IMG/VR virus record: IMGVR_UViG_3300035126_000208 | Location: 1 to 31,874 of that record | DNA length: 31,874 nt | Strand: one strand, 5' to 3' | From: a virus | Part shown: positions 22,955-29,621 of the stretch, in pieces | How positions within the stretch are numbered: the first letter of the stretch is position 1 | Layout of the letters: each line of letters opens with the position of its first letter | Notes under the pieces: model-generated | Databases searched by the model: none | Seen by the model: only the letters and a program-made list of their open reading frames with translations | What the model was told of the DNA's origin: nothing | Made by a program: the position numbers and the translations under genes

Positions 22955-23348
22955 GGCTAATCTCCTTCAATGCAATGGTGTCACTTCCTGCCACATACAC
23001 AGCAGGTTGAATGATATCCCCATCATCGGTAACAGGCAACACCCCTTTTTCTTCCGACTTGTATGCCCATTTGGCCATATCTTCAACGGATGCAAGTTGA
23101 TTTTTTACCACAACCCATTCATCCAAATGGTCAAACTTCCAGCGACCTGCACCGGAACGGCATTGGATTTCAAAGCCCATGTGCTGAAATGTCTTGCCGT
23201 ACATCTGTGCTTCGTTTATGGCTTGGGATTGTATCTGCTCCTTTGCCGCTTTGATTTGCTTTTCAAGGCGAGTGAGGTGGCAGAACGCATCCAAAGCGGA
23301 TGCGTTGCCTTCCTCAACATCAAACATCAATTTAACTACATCCATCAT
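22944..23348 (-). CDS. Hypothetical protein coupled to the Rad52-like gene
   Basis: Protein of 134 residues. The N-terminal third is helical (ALDAFCHLTRLEKQIKAAKE), the rest mixed with 'CRSGAGRWKFDHLDEWV'. ATGA overlap with the Rad52-like gene suggests joint expression and perhaps a partner role in recombination. No catalytic motif; function unknown. Confidence 0.6.
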   Translation of the reverse strand: MMDVVKLMFDVEEGNASALDAFCHLTRLEKQIKAAKEQIQSQAINEAQMYGKTFQHMGFEIQCRSGAGRWKFDHLDEWVVVKNQLASVEDMAKWAYKSEEKGVLPVTDDGDIIQPAVYVAGSDTIALKEISHAE

Positions 23349-23806
23349 GGCTTCAAAATTATTACCTCTTTGAAGTTACCGAGATTTACCCACTCAACCA
23401 GCTTGGTCAGTTTGTCCTGCGCCCAATCGGGTATATACTTGTCGTTGCATTCAATGAATACTTTTGGGTAATCATACAGGCATCGGCCCAAACCAAACTG
23501 CACAGCAGCCCTTTTCATTGCATCCGAGATACCGCCCTTTTCAGGTTCGATATTTGTCTTTGATGCACCATCTTCCCGGTAGATAAATTGACCATCCAAA
23601 TACACGGTCAGGCGGCAAATAAAACCGTTTGTTATCTCCCTGAACTCGGATTTCCAATTTGTAGGGCCGAAGGCAGCGTCAAAGCGTTGCATTACACAGC
23701 GATTGTTGATGTACGGCACGACAATCATTTTGCCTGTGCTGGTGACTGATTGCACCCGCCATTCAATCTCGTTTGGCTGAATAGGTGCGGTTAGTGTTTC
23801 ATTCAT
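23345..23806 (-). CDS. Rad52/22-family single-strand annealing protein
   Basis: Protein of 153 residues. It shows the family core: 'RFDAAFGPTNWKSEF' (41-55), 'CRLTVYLDGQFIYREDGAS' (64-82), and 'GGISDAMKRAAVQFGLGRCL' (91-110), then YDYP. This DNA-binding core anneals complementary single strands and would serve phage recombination and repair of replication forks, together with the SSB-like protein (24900-25166). It is short, lacking the C-terminal regions of cellular Rad52, as usual in phages. Confidence 0.85.
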   Translation of the reverse strand: MNETLTAPIQPNEIEWRVQSVTSTGKMIVVPYINNRCVMQRFDAAFGPTNWKSEFREITNGFICRLTVYLDGQFIYREDGASKTNIEPEKGGISDAMKRAAVQFGLGRCLYDYPKVFIECNDKYIPDWAQDKLTKLVEWVNLGNFKEVIILKP

Positions 23807-23847
23807 TGTCCTTGGAATATTAAAGTGTTTGTCTTGATTTTGCCTTG

Positions 23848-24072
23848 TTATTTTAAATTGTCCGTGTGGATTGTGCCGAAAATCCTGATTAAGGTCGGCA
23901 GAATTTCAGTAGGGATGCTGACGCATTTGCGGCCATCTTGACCGGGTGCGAATTCCTGAATGAAATAAATGGTGTTGCTGTCATCTTCCCAGTCAATGTT
24001 GTAGGTGACATCATCGTGTTCAAATTTGGCAGAGTAGCTGCCTGTGTGTGTGACTTTTATTTGTGTTTCCAT
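23848..24072 (-). CDS. Hypothetical small beta-rich protein
   Basis: Protein of 74 residues, start METQIKVTHTGSYSAKFEHD, mostly beta strands and acidic loops (YNIDWEDDSNTIYF). It has its own full promoter directly upstream (24077-24106) with only CCAC between TATATTTG and ATG, so a leaderless message is expected. No family recognised. Confidence 0.6.
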   Translation of the reverse strand: METQIKVTHTGSYSAKFEHDDVTYNIDWEDDSNTIYFIQEFAPGQDGRKCVSIPTEILPTLIRIFGTIHTDNLK

Positions 24073-24076
24073 GTGG

Positions 24077-24106
24077 CAAATATAATATACTTTTTTATAT
24101 TTTCAA
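24077..24106 (-). promoter_or_regulatory. Bacteroidota-type promoter before 24072
   Basis: On the minus strand TTG (24106-24104), 19 bases, TATATTTG (24084-24077), CCAC, ATG. Perfect match and spacing. It lies partly inside the 3' end of the upstream gene. Confidence 0.85.
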
Positions 24107-24277
24107 AATTTCTGCAATTTTTTTTATCAGGTCATCCGATATCGGTTCAGCTTGAAATCCTTTTTTCCGATATTTTTTGAGTGTCTTTTCAAGTTCGTCA
24201 TCAGGCACCGGCTCAAATGACATCATCTGGTCTTTCCAATACACCACCGTTTTATATCCCCGTGTTTCAGTTGACAT
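24095..24277 (-). CDS. Hypothetical small protein
   Basis: Protein of 60 residues, start MSTETRGYKTVVYWKDQMMS, charged and helical at the end ('DDLIKKIAEILKI'). It overlaps the previous gene in the operon by 11 bases. No domain recognised. Confidence 0.5.
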   Translation of the reverse strand: MSTETRGYKTVVYWKDQMMSFEPVPDDELEKTLKKYRKKGFQAEPISDDLIKKIAEILKI

Positions 24278-24461
24278 TCACAATATCAAAGGCGGTGTCA
24301 ATTACCTGCTGCTCCTTTTTGCTTTTATACTTGCTTGGATTGTTCAGGGCTTTTATTACGGTGGCATAACTTGCCACACCTTTACAGGCATCAACAACCT
24401 GCATTTTCATCCCTTTACGTGCGTGTTCAATAAAGTGTTTTCTTTTATCCTCGTGTGTCAT
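24267..24461 (-). CDS. Small protein, possible helix-turn-helix
   Basis: The start at 24461 (MTHEDKRKHFIEHARKGMKM) couples by ATGA to the upstream gene and is preferred over 24494. The product has 64 residues; the segment 'MQVVDACKGVASYATVIKAL' looks like a small DNA-binding helix-turn-helix followed by a basic stretch (NNPSKYKSKKEQQ). It could be a transcriptional regulator of the operon. Weak evidence only. Confidence 0.55.
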   Translation of the reverse strand: MTHEDKRKHFIEHARKGMKMQVVDACKGVASYATVIKALNNPSKYKSKKEQQVIDTAFDIVNVN

Positions 24462-24655
24462 AAATTTTCTATTTCTTGTTTTACTTCTAACCAATTAAGA
24501 TTAGATGGTAACATTGGAATTGAAGCAATTATCTCATCAACTGCAATCAATGCACATTGTTTAGCCTCCATCCAATTTAATGATTGACCATCTTGATGCA
24601 ATCCCAATCGATAATATTTTCGTATTAGTTCTTGTGCTTTTTCTTTTGGTGTCAT
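24458..24655 (-). CDS. Hypothetical small helical protein
   Basis: Protein of 65 residues: MTPKEKAQELIRKYYRLG at the start, then 'EAKQCALIAVDEIIASI' and 'WLEVKQEIENL'. Proteins of this pattern are frequent in Bacteroidota phages and mobile elements, without known function. It is coupled to both neighbours by ATGA overlaps. Its AT-rich codons differ a little from the surrounding genes. Confidence 0.6.
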   Translation of the reverse strand: MTPKEKAQELIRKYYRLGLHQDGQSLNWMEAKQCALIAVDEIIASIPMLPSNLNWLEVKQEIENL

Positions 24656-24903
24656 TTCGTTGCAATTTTAAGTAAAATTAGGTAGCCGATAAGGTCATTG
24701 AGCGTATCTTCATCCGGGGCTTCAAGCCCGGTTGTTTTGATGCGGCTCAATTTGTCATCAATGCGGACAAGTAGCTGCTCTGTGGTGGATGCCTTGCTGA
24801 AAACTCGCACCGGTTCCAGTGCAGAGTTTCCATACTTGGCATTCTTTTCCACCAACATTGAACAGATTTGGTCACAGGTTTCAATGATTTTGTTCTGCAT
24901 CAA
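24652..24903 (-). CDS. DUF1599-like (nucleotide modification associated) protein
   Basis: Protein of 83 residues. 'EKNAKYGNSALEPVRVFSKA' and 'EQLLVRIDDKLSRIKTTG' followed by 'EDTLNDLIGYLILLKIA' match the helical DUF1599 pattern, a small MazG-like family tied to phage nucleotide metabolism. Acidic residues in the second and third helices could bind a metal and nucleotide. Enzyme activity is not shown. It overlaps the SSB-like gene by ATGA. Confidence 0.6.
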   Translation of the reverse strand: MMQNKIIETCDQICSMLVEKNAKYGNSALEPVRVFSKASTTEQLLVRIDDKLSRIKTTGLEAPDEDTLNDLIGYLILLKIATK

Positions 24904-25166
24904 AATGGTAGGTCATCGGTTGCACTTACTTTCGGCTCGGATGTTACATTTTTGTAACTTACATTTTTAGCACCCCCAACATAGGTTGCAGGTTTCTTCG
25001 CTTCCCGTTCTTCTTTGGTTTGCGACAGGGCAATGTAGTGTGTTTCGCCGAATTTTCCTTCGGTCTTTCTTTCAGCACATACCAGTTTGATGTACTTCTT
25101 TCCGTTCTTTCCGGTTGTGATTGCCTCACTGGGCAGGTCACTTAAACATATATCGAGTATTAACAT
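24900..25166 (-). CDS. SSB-like DNA-binding protein
   Basis: Protein of 88 residues. It begins MLILDICLSDLPSEAITTGK, with a short OB-like set of strands, and ends DDLPF, the acidic-hydrophobic tip that bacterial single-strand binding proteins use to recruit partners (usual form DDxPF). It is much shorter than cellular SSB, so the OB fold would be minimal. It has its own perfect promoter upstream with CACC before ATG. Confidence 0.62.
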   Translation of the reverse strand: MLILDICLSDLPSEAITTGKNGKKYIKLVCAERKTEGKFGETHYIALSQTKEEREAKKPATYVGGAKNVSYKNVTSEPKVSATDDLPF

Positions 25167-25170
25167 GGTG

Positions 25171-25200
25171 CAAATATAGTAAATTAAATCTGTTCTGCAA
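25171..25200 (-). promoter_or_regulatory. Bacteroidota-type promoter before 25166
   Basis: TTG (25200-25198), 19 bases, TATATTTG (25178-25171), CACC, ATG. Perfect. The upstream half lies inside the end of the DnaA-like gene. Confidence 0.85.
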
Positions 25201-25639
25201 ATTCTTCAAACTTATTTTTAACCGTTTCAAGGTTCCGGGCATAGCGTTTGTCGTAACTCATCAGGTTATCAACAACCCGGCAGCTATTTATCACAGTGCT
25301 ATGGTCACGGCCACCGCATATTTGCCCGATTTTCTGCAACGATAACGAAGTTTTATGCCGCAAAATCCAAATGAATATTTGCCGCAATTCCAATACCTCA
25401 CGTTTACGGGCTTTCACCTTGATAAATTCGGGCTGATAGTACGGAAATACCGACCTGATTGCAAGGTGTGTGGCCTTGACATGCTCATCATCTTTGTCAA
25501 TGTCCTGTACTTTTAGCACGGTTTCAAGTTCCCTGATGCGGATTTGCTGGTGTCTGATTACTTCTTTCATGCGGTCAATTTCACTTTGGCGAAATGTTGT
25601 CCGGCTGTTGTGCTGTGGTGCTTTGATTTTTATTCTCAT
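25184..25639 (-). CDS. Stand-alone DnaA domain IV-like protein
   Basis: Protein of 151 residues. Residues 80-125 match the DNA-binding domain of the initiator DnaA: basic helix 'RKREVLELRQIFIWILRHKT', then SLSLQKIGQIC and the signature GGRDHSTVINSC (109-120; DnaA consensus GGRDHTTVxHA). The AAA+ ATPase domain is absent; the first 60 residues are a charged coiled coil (IRHQQIRIRELETVLKVQ). It should bind DnaA boxes; a perfect one lies at 29008. It may start phage replication, recruit host factors, or compete with host DnaA. It overlaps the dcm gene by 59 bases; a shorter start at 25570 is possible. Confidence 0.8.
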   Translation of the reverse strand: MRIKIKAPQHNSRTTFRQSEIDRMKEVIRHQQIRIRELETVLKVQDIDKDDEHVKATHLAIRSVFPYYQPEFIKVKARKREVLELRQIFIWILRHKTSLSLQKIGQICGGRDHSTVINSCRVVDNLMSYDKRYARNLETVKNKFEEFAEQI

Positions 25640-26495
25640 GTTCTATTATTTTAAAAAGTTCGTATGCTATTTGTGGCACGATTGCGTTGCCATAACCCTT
25701 AATGCTTTCGTTTCGCCACTTTGGAAAGGTAATTCCGTCCAGTTTGGTGGGAAGCCCATCATCTCCGCCACAAATCGGGGATTGAGTTGGGAAGTTTTGC
25801 CAGTTCCTTCTGCTTTCGATATTACGCTGCAAAGGTCGCTGTTTCCTTGCCATGTTTCTGTTGGTTGTCTGCCCTTCCAATCGTTTGTCATTGGTGTTGG
25901 TAGCATTCCCATTGCCATTGCCCTGTTCAGCGTTACCGAGTGCATTGATCCTTCCTTCACTTGCGTTGATTTCATTGTTGCAGTTGCATTGGTTTGATCC
26001 ATCACGGTTGGAGTAGGCAAGAAACCAACATCTATCTCTTCGGTGCGGTGCGTTTTTGGCCGCAGCTGGAATAATAAACGGTTGAACTTCGTACCCTTCA
26101 TTTTCCAAGTCAAGGCACACCTGCTCGAAAACCAATCCGCCATCAATATTTGTGATACCAAAGACATTTTCTGCGATGACCCATCTGGGTTTAATCTCTT
26201 GTATTGCTCTAAGCATTTCGCCCCACAAGTAGCGTTGATCATTTGTTCCTTTTCGCTTTCCTGCGAGTGAAAATGGCTGACATGGAAAGCCACCGGAAAT
26301 AACATCAATTGTTCCTTCATATTTTTTGAAATCAGTTTTACATATATCAACGTGGCTGTCTGCTTCCGGCCAGTAGTATTCCAATACCTTTCGTGGAAAC
26401 TCCATCCATTCACAATGGAATACGTTTTCCCATCCCATCCATTCGGATGCAAGGTCAAAACCGCCAATGCCTGAAAATAAACTGCCGTGTCTCAT
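25581..26495 (-). CDS. dcm: DNA (cytosine-5) methyltransferase
   Basis: Protein of 304 residues with the ordered C5-methylase motifs: FSGIGGFD (7-14, SAM binding), GGFPCQPFS with catalytic Cys72, ENV (109-111), APHRRDR (149-155), a short target-recognition region rich in Asn, Arg and Gln (165-230), and YGNAIVPQ (268-275, motif X). No restriction enzyme gene is beside it, so it most likely protects phage DNA from host restriction. A second frame on the same strand stays open for 801 bases inside the gene. Promoter TATATTTG with CACT before ATG. Confidence 0.9.
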   Translation of the reverse strand: MRHGSLFSGIGGFDLASEWMGWENVFHCEWMEFPRKVLEYYWPEADSHVDICKTDFKKYEGTIDVISGGFPCQPFSLAGKRKGTNDQRYLWGEMLRAIQEIKPRWVIAENVFGITNIDGGLVFEQVCLDLENEGYEVQPFIIPAAAKNAPHRRDRCWFLAYSNRDGSNQCNCNNEINASEGRINALGNAEQGNGNGNATNTNDKRLEGQTTNRNMARKQRPLQRNIESRRNWQNFPTQSPICGGDDGLPTKLDGITFPKWRNESIKGYGNAIVPQIAYELFKIIEHENKNQSTTAQQPDNISPK

Positions 26496-26499
26496 AGTG

Positions 26500-26507
26500 C
26501 AAATATA
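26500..26507 (-). promoter_or_regulatory. Promoter -7 element before dcm
   Basis: TATATTTG on the minus strand (26507-26500), CACT, then ATG at 26495. At 19 bases upstream there is TTT/TTC but no TTG, so only the -7 part is convincing. It sits in the 28-base gap after the helicase gene. Confidence 0.55.
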
Positions 26508-26523
26508 GTTTAATTATTTATAT

Positions 26524-27759
26524 TTAGAAAATATATTCAACTGTTTTACCCATAAAATTGCATTGCAGCGTTCCTGTCATCCCGTTACGGCACTTGCTGA
26601 TAATGAGTTCAGCATCTTCAAGTTCAGGTGGGTTGCCACCTGACTTCTGGGCTTCATAGTAATCGGGCCGATATGGGAATAAAACCGTGTCTGCATCCTG
26701 TTCAATGGCTCCGCTTTCCCGAAGGTTTGCCAACTTCGGGCGGCTGTTGCCTTCCTCTGTACCCCTGTTGAGTTGCGACAATGGCATTACGGTACATCCG
26801 CATTCTTTGGCAATCAGTTTGCATTGCCGGGATATGTTGGCGATTTCCTGCTCCCGATTTTTACCGCCTGTGGATTTGACCAACTGCATATAATCAATTA
26901 TTACCAGTGTTGGTTTTATTTTCATTGTTTTTATTCGGGTTTTGATTTGAGCTATGTCGAGCATAGTGCTGTCCTCAATTTGAAATTTGTAGTCAATCAG
27001 CAGTAATTCACGTGCAATGTTTTCCAATTCAAATTCATTCACATCAGCGTTTCGTACTTTTAGGTTGTCCACCCGGCCCAAAGATGAAAGTATGCGGTCA
27101 GCAAGTTGTTCTTTGCTCATCTCCATGCTGAACATTATAACCCTGCCACCCAGTTTTGCATGGGCAATCCCGATGCTGACTGCGAATGCCGTCTTACCCA
27201 TACCGGGCCGACCTGCAACTACCACATTTTCACCGGCAACAAAACCGCCAATATACTTGTCAAGTTTGGTAAAGCCAGTTGGCAATCCAATGGTTTTGAT
27301 TTCGGACTTGCTTCGTTTCTCCAAGTTGTCGAAGCGGTCACCGAGTAGAGTAATTAGGTCAATGGCTTGGCCGTTTTCGTTCAGTTGTATTTCATCAATA
27401 GTTTTTTGAACTTCCGACATGGACTGCATTATTTCACTTCCGTTTGTCAGGTCATTGACAATTTTTGTCAAGTCAATAGTCAGGGTTTTGCGGATGTATT
27501 CCTGATGCAACATTGAAACCAACCGGGTAATGCTTTCACCTGTGTAGTAGTTGTTCAGCCCTGCGATGTCCATTGCCATGTCACGGTGCTTCATTACAAC
27601 AGCCACGTTGTCAATATGCTCGTTGTTAAGGTACATTGCCTGAATGGTCAAACACAGAGTGCGATATTTGGGTACGGTGAACCATTCGCTGCGTACGGTT
27701 GCGGTGAGGTCAAGCTGCTTACCTTGCAGCCATGTTCCAAGAATTTGTTGCTCTATCAT
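26524..27759 (-). CDS. dnaB: DnaB-like replicative helicase
   Basis: Protein of 411 residues. The N-terminal helical domain (1-110) and linker precede a RecA-type motor: 'IGLPTGFTKLDKYIGGFVAG' (157-176), Walker A AGRPGMGKT (182-190), 'SMEMSKEQLADRIL' (211-224), Walker B VIIDYMQLV (286-294), LSQLNR (327-332) and the arginine-finger region 'LRESGAIEQDAD' (346-357). It would unwind DNA at the fork as a hexamer. It is coupled by ATGA to the upstream DUF1376-like gene, which may load it. Confidence 0.92.
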   Translation of the reverse strand: MIEQQILGTWLQGKQLDLTATVRSEWFTVPKYRTLCLTIQAMYLNNEHIDNVAVVMKHRDMAMDIAGLNNYYTGESITRLVSMLHQEYIRKTLTIDLTKIVNDLTNGSEIMQSMSEVQKTIDEIQLNENGQAIDLITLLGDRFDNLEKRSKSEIKTIGLPTGFTKLDKYIGGFVAGENVVVAGRPGMGKTAFAVSIGIAHAKLGGRVIMFSMEMSKEQLADRILSSLGRVDNLKVRNADVNEFELENIARELLLIDYKFQIEDSTMLDIAQIKTRIKTMKIKPTLVIIDYMQLVKSTGGKNREQEIANISRQCKLIAKECGCTVMPLSQLNRGTEEGNSRPKLANLRESGAIEQDADTVLFPYRPDYYEAQKSGGNPPELEDAELIISKCRNGMTGTLQCNFMGKTVEYIF

Positions 27760-28352
27760 TCTAAATATTTTATGGCCTTCGCCTGTTCGATTTCAATTGG
27801 TTTCAAAAATGGGATGGTATTTGAAAGTTTGGTTTTCCAGTTCTTAATCTTTTTTCCGTGACCATCCACCCACCCGGCTTCCACCCATTGATTGTATTTT
27901 GCTTCAATAGGGTAACGATAACCGGGTTTCAGTCCTTTCATCCCGTATTCGCAAAATTCTTCGAGTGTGGGTATTGTATTTGTATTTCTTTTTTTATTTA
28001 CAATTACATTTTCATTTTCATTTTCCATATGTACAACATATGTTTTAGATATGTTATTCATATCTTTTTTGGTTCTGTTGTTTCTCCTGCTTTCGGAATA
28101 TGCCTTACGTTTTTCAACTTCCGCAGACAATCTTTCATTCAGGTAGTTACCATTTTCATCCTTTACAAACTTTGAAAATATATCTTCATCATATGTGCCA
28201 CATATCTGTAACATATCTTTTTCAGTCAGTATGCCTTTTTGGTGTTGTAGGCATAGCAGTGTAATGTATTTTCCTTTTTGTTCCATAGTCAAAAGCATTG
28301 TTCCGGTCAGGAAGTCGCTGGAATAAAAAAGGAATGCTGGGTCTTTGCTCAT
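27756..28352 (-). CDS. DUF1376-like replication protein, candidate helicase loader
   Basis: Protein of 198 residues. Residues 4-45 (DPAFLFYSSDFLTGTMLLTM, then EQKGKYITLLCLQHQKG) are the DUF1376-type winged-helix start seen in phage replication initiators; the middle is basic and Asn-rich (SESRRNNRTKKDMNN); the C-terminal 60 residues hold 'YNQWVEAGWVDGHGKKIKNW', as in DnaD/O-like proteins that contact helicase. Location directly before the helicase supports an initiator or loader role. Confidence 0.75.
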   Translation of the reverse strand: MSKDPAFLFYSSDFLTGTMLLTMEQKGKYITLLCLQHQKGILTEKDMLQICGTYDEDIFSKFVKDENGNYLNERLSAEVEKRKAYSESRRNNRTKKDMNNISKTYVVHMENENENVIVNKKRNTNTIPTLEEFCEYGMKGLKPGYRYPIEAKYNQWVEAGWVDGHGKKIKNWKTKLSNTIPFLKPIEIEQAKAIKYLE

Positions 28353-28558
28353 TGTTTTTGTCCTTTCAAGGTTAATTTTTTACACTGGTTGTAATAGATG
28401 ATTTGCAGGTCAAGTTTCATCCAAAGGTACTCACATTGTAATAACGTGATGACCTGGTTTTCTCGCCTGTAATTTTCATACTCTTTGCGCAGTTCTAACT
28501 CTGCGATTTGCTCGTCACAATATGCGACTGGTAATGGTGTGGGTTTGTAAATATTCAT
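28349..28558 (-). CDS. Small protein behind structured leader
   Basis: Start at 28558 (MNIYKPTPLPVAYCDEQIAE), 69 residues, helical and charged (LELRKEYENYRRENQ). An in-frame ATG at 28696 would add 46 residues, but that stretch encodes the hairpin 28565-28630 and looks non-coding, and a promoter-like sequence lies at 28694-28725; the shorter form is therefore chosen. First gene of the replication operon; no family recognised. Confidence 0.55.
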   Translation of the reverse strand: MNIYKPTPLPVAYCDEQIAELELRKEYENYRRENQVITLLQCEYLWMKLDLQIIYYNQCKKLTLKGQKQ

Positions 28559-28630
28559 AAAAAAAACACCCACACTTTCAAGAGTTGAACCCGGCCCCAA
28601 GATAGCCGCCTCTTTACTTGCGTGGGTGTT
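28559..28630 (-). ncRNA. Structured leader with terminator-like hairpin
   Basis: On the minus strand AACACCCAC (28630-28622) pairs with GTGGGTGTT (28573-28565), nine of nine, with a nested AAGAG/CTCTT stem (28584-28580 with 28614-28610 in plus coordinates) and a GC-rich loop; a run of eight T (28566-28559) follows and the ATG comes at once. Together with the promoter-like site at 28694-28725 this makes a leader of about 130 bases that may attenuate the replication operon. No known riboswitch class was recognised. Confidence 0.55.
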
Positions 28631-28693
28631 GATTATATTTTTTCTCATTTGCTTGGTTTTCGGCAGGGGGTTCAGTCCTGTTATTCCGATATG

Positions 28694-28725
28694 CAATTAT
28701 ATAACAAAGATTTTAGATTTCCAAA
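28694..28725 (-). promoter_or_regulatory. Possible promoter of the replication operon
   Basis: TTTG (28725-28722), 20 bases, TATAATTG (28701-28694). One mismatch to TAnnTTTG and spacing one longer than the best sites here. Expected transcript start near 28689. Confidence 0.4.
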
Positions 28726-28944
28726 TTATTCGTTACAATATTGTTGATTTTCGTGGTAATCTATGTCGCTTTGCTCGTCACGTTCCCATTCAATCGTCTG
28801 GGTAATGTACCACGACCATCCTTTTTCCCATTCTTTGAAGTCATCGGAGTTCAGTTCAAAAGGATTTTCGCCTTCGGTTTCGTAGTAATTAAACTGCTGA
28901 CTGGCTATCCAGCCCATTTCAAAAGGTGTTTTTGTGTTTTCCAT
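28726..28944 (-). CDS. Hypothetical acidic protein at head of minus strand block
   Basis: Protein of 72 residues, start MENTKTPFEMGWIASQQFNY, very acidic and aromatic (WEKGWSWYITQTIEWERDEQ). The first minus-strand gene next to the candidate origin, behind a perfect promoter. An early function such as host takeover or DNA mimicry would suit the strong negative charge, but this is speculation; no family recognised. Confidence 0.6.
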   Translation of the reverse strand: MENTKTPFEMGWIASQQFNYYETEGENPFELNSDDFKEWEKGWSWYITQTIEWERDEQSDIDYHENQQYCNE

Positions 28945-28948
28945 GCTG

Positions 28949-28978
28949 CAAATGTAATATACTTTTCTATACTTGCAA
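28949..28978 (-). promoter_or_regulatory. Bacteroidota-type promoter before 28944
   Basis: TTG (28978-28976), 19 bases, TACATTTG (28956-28949), CAGC, ATG. Perfect spacing. It faces away from the promoter at 29076-29105. Confidence 0.85.
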
Positions 28979-29075
28979 TACTTTTTGTTAAATTATTTGT
29001 GTTAAAGTTATCCACAATTTAATAAAATAGACCTTTTACGAATAAACTTTGTGCTGTGAAGAAGCATAAATTATT
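28979..29075. other. Candidate replication origin with DnaA box
   Basis: AT-rich divergent gap between the minus and plus blocks. TTATCCACA at 29008-29016 is a perfect DnaA box. TGTTAAA occurs twice (28986-28992 and 29000-29006), 14 bases apart, just before the box. The phage encodes a DnaA domain IV protein. No further perfect box was found; a near match TTATCCACT lies at about 18086-18094 inside a gene. Confidence 0.55.
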
Positions 29076-29105
29076 TTGAAAATACATACAAATACATTAT
29101 ATTTG
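29076..29105 (+). promoter_or_regulatory. Bacteroidota-type promoter before 29109
   Basis: TTG at 29076-29078 (within TTTTG), 19 bases, TATATTTG at 29098-29105, AAT, ATG. Perfect spacing. A direct repeat AATACAT (29081, 29091) lies in the spacer. Confidence 0.85.
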
Positions 29106-29108
29106 AAT

Positions 29109-29621
29109 ATGCAACATAATAAAAATGTAAAATACAATCTCCTGTTTGACATTGACGGATATGAAGGTTTGTATTCAATCGACAATCAGGGAAAAGTGTA
29201 TTCTTGGAAAAGTCAAAAGTATTTGAAACCAATTAAACAAAATACAGGGTATCATACTGTAAGTCTACATAAAGATAAAAAAATAAAAATACATTTAATC
29301 CATAGACTTGTTGCACAAACGTTTTTAGAAAACCCATTACACAAAAAACAAGTAAACCATAAAGATTTGAATAAAACTAACAATTCTGTTTTTAATTTAG
29401 AATGGGTTACTTGTGGTGAAAACATAAAACATTCAATAGAAAATGGACAAAGACTTGGAGAAAAAAATGGTAATTCTAAATTGACACCAAACCAAATTAT
29501 TGAAATTAGAGAAAAATATAAATTTAGAAAATGCACATATAAAAATTTAGCAAAAGAATATGGTGTAAGAGAAAATTATATTGGCCGAATAGTAAATAAA
29601 GCAGTTTGGAAGCATGTATGA
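29109..29621 (+). CDS. HNH homing-type endonuclease (NUMOD4-HNH)
   Basis: The start at 29109 is set by the promoter just upstream; the in-frame ATG at 29076 lies inside it. The product has 170 residues: an N-terminal NUMOD4-like part 'DGYEGLYSIDNQGKVYSW' (17-33), then the HNH core with His65 (IHRLVAQTFLENP), QVNHKDLNKTNN (81-92) and NLEWVT (96-101) followed by ENIKHS, and a C-terminal DNA-binding helix-turn-helix (YKNLAKEYGVRENYIGRIV). The DNA is far more AT-rich than its neighbours, as expected for a mobile, free-standing homing nuclease. It ends by ATGA overlap with the next HNH gene. Confidence 0.85.
   Translation: MQHNKNVKYNLLFDIDGYEGLYSIDNQGKVYSWKSQKYLKPIKQNTGYHTVSLHKDKKIKIHLIHRLVAQTFLENPLHKKQVNHKDLNKTNNSVFNLEWVTCGENIKHSIENGQRLGEKNGNSKLTPNQIIEIREKYKFRKCTYKNLAKEYGVRENYIGRIVNKAVWKHV

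Noticed and set aside
28559-28696. Longer form of the 28349 gene from ATG 28696
   Set aside because: The added residues are encoded by the hairpin and T-run and look non-coding; a promoter-like site overlaps that ATG. Kept as an alternative only.
29076-29108. Upstream in-frame ATG of the HNH homing gene
   Set aside because: It overlaps the -35 element of a perfect promoter whose expected transcript start is at 29109, so the extra eleven codons would not be transcribed.
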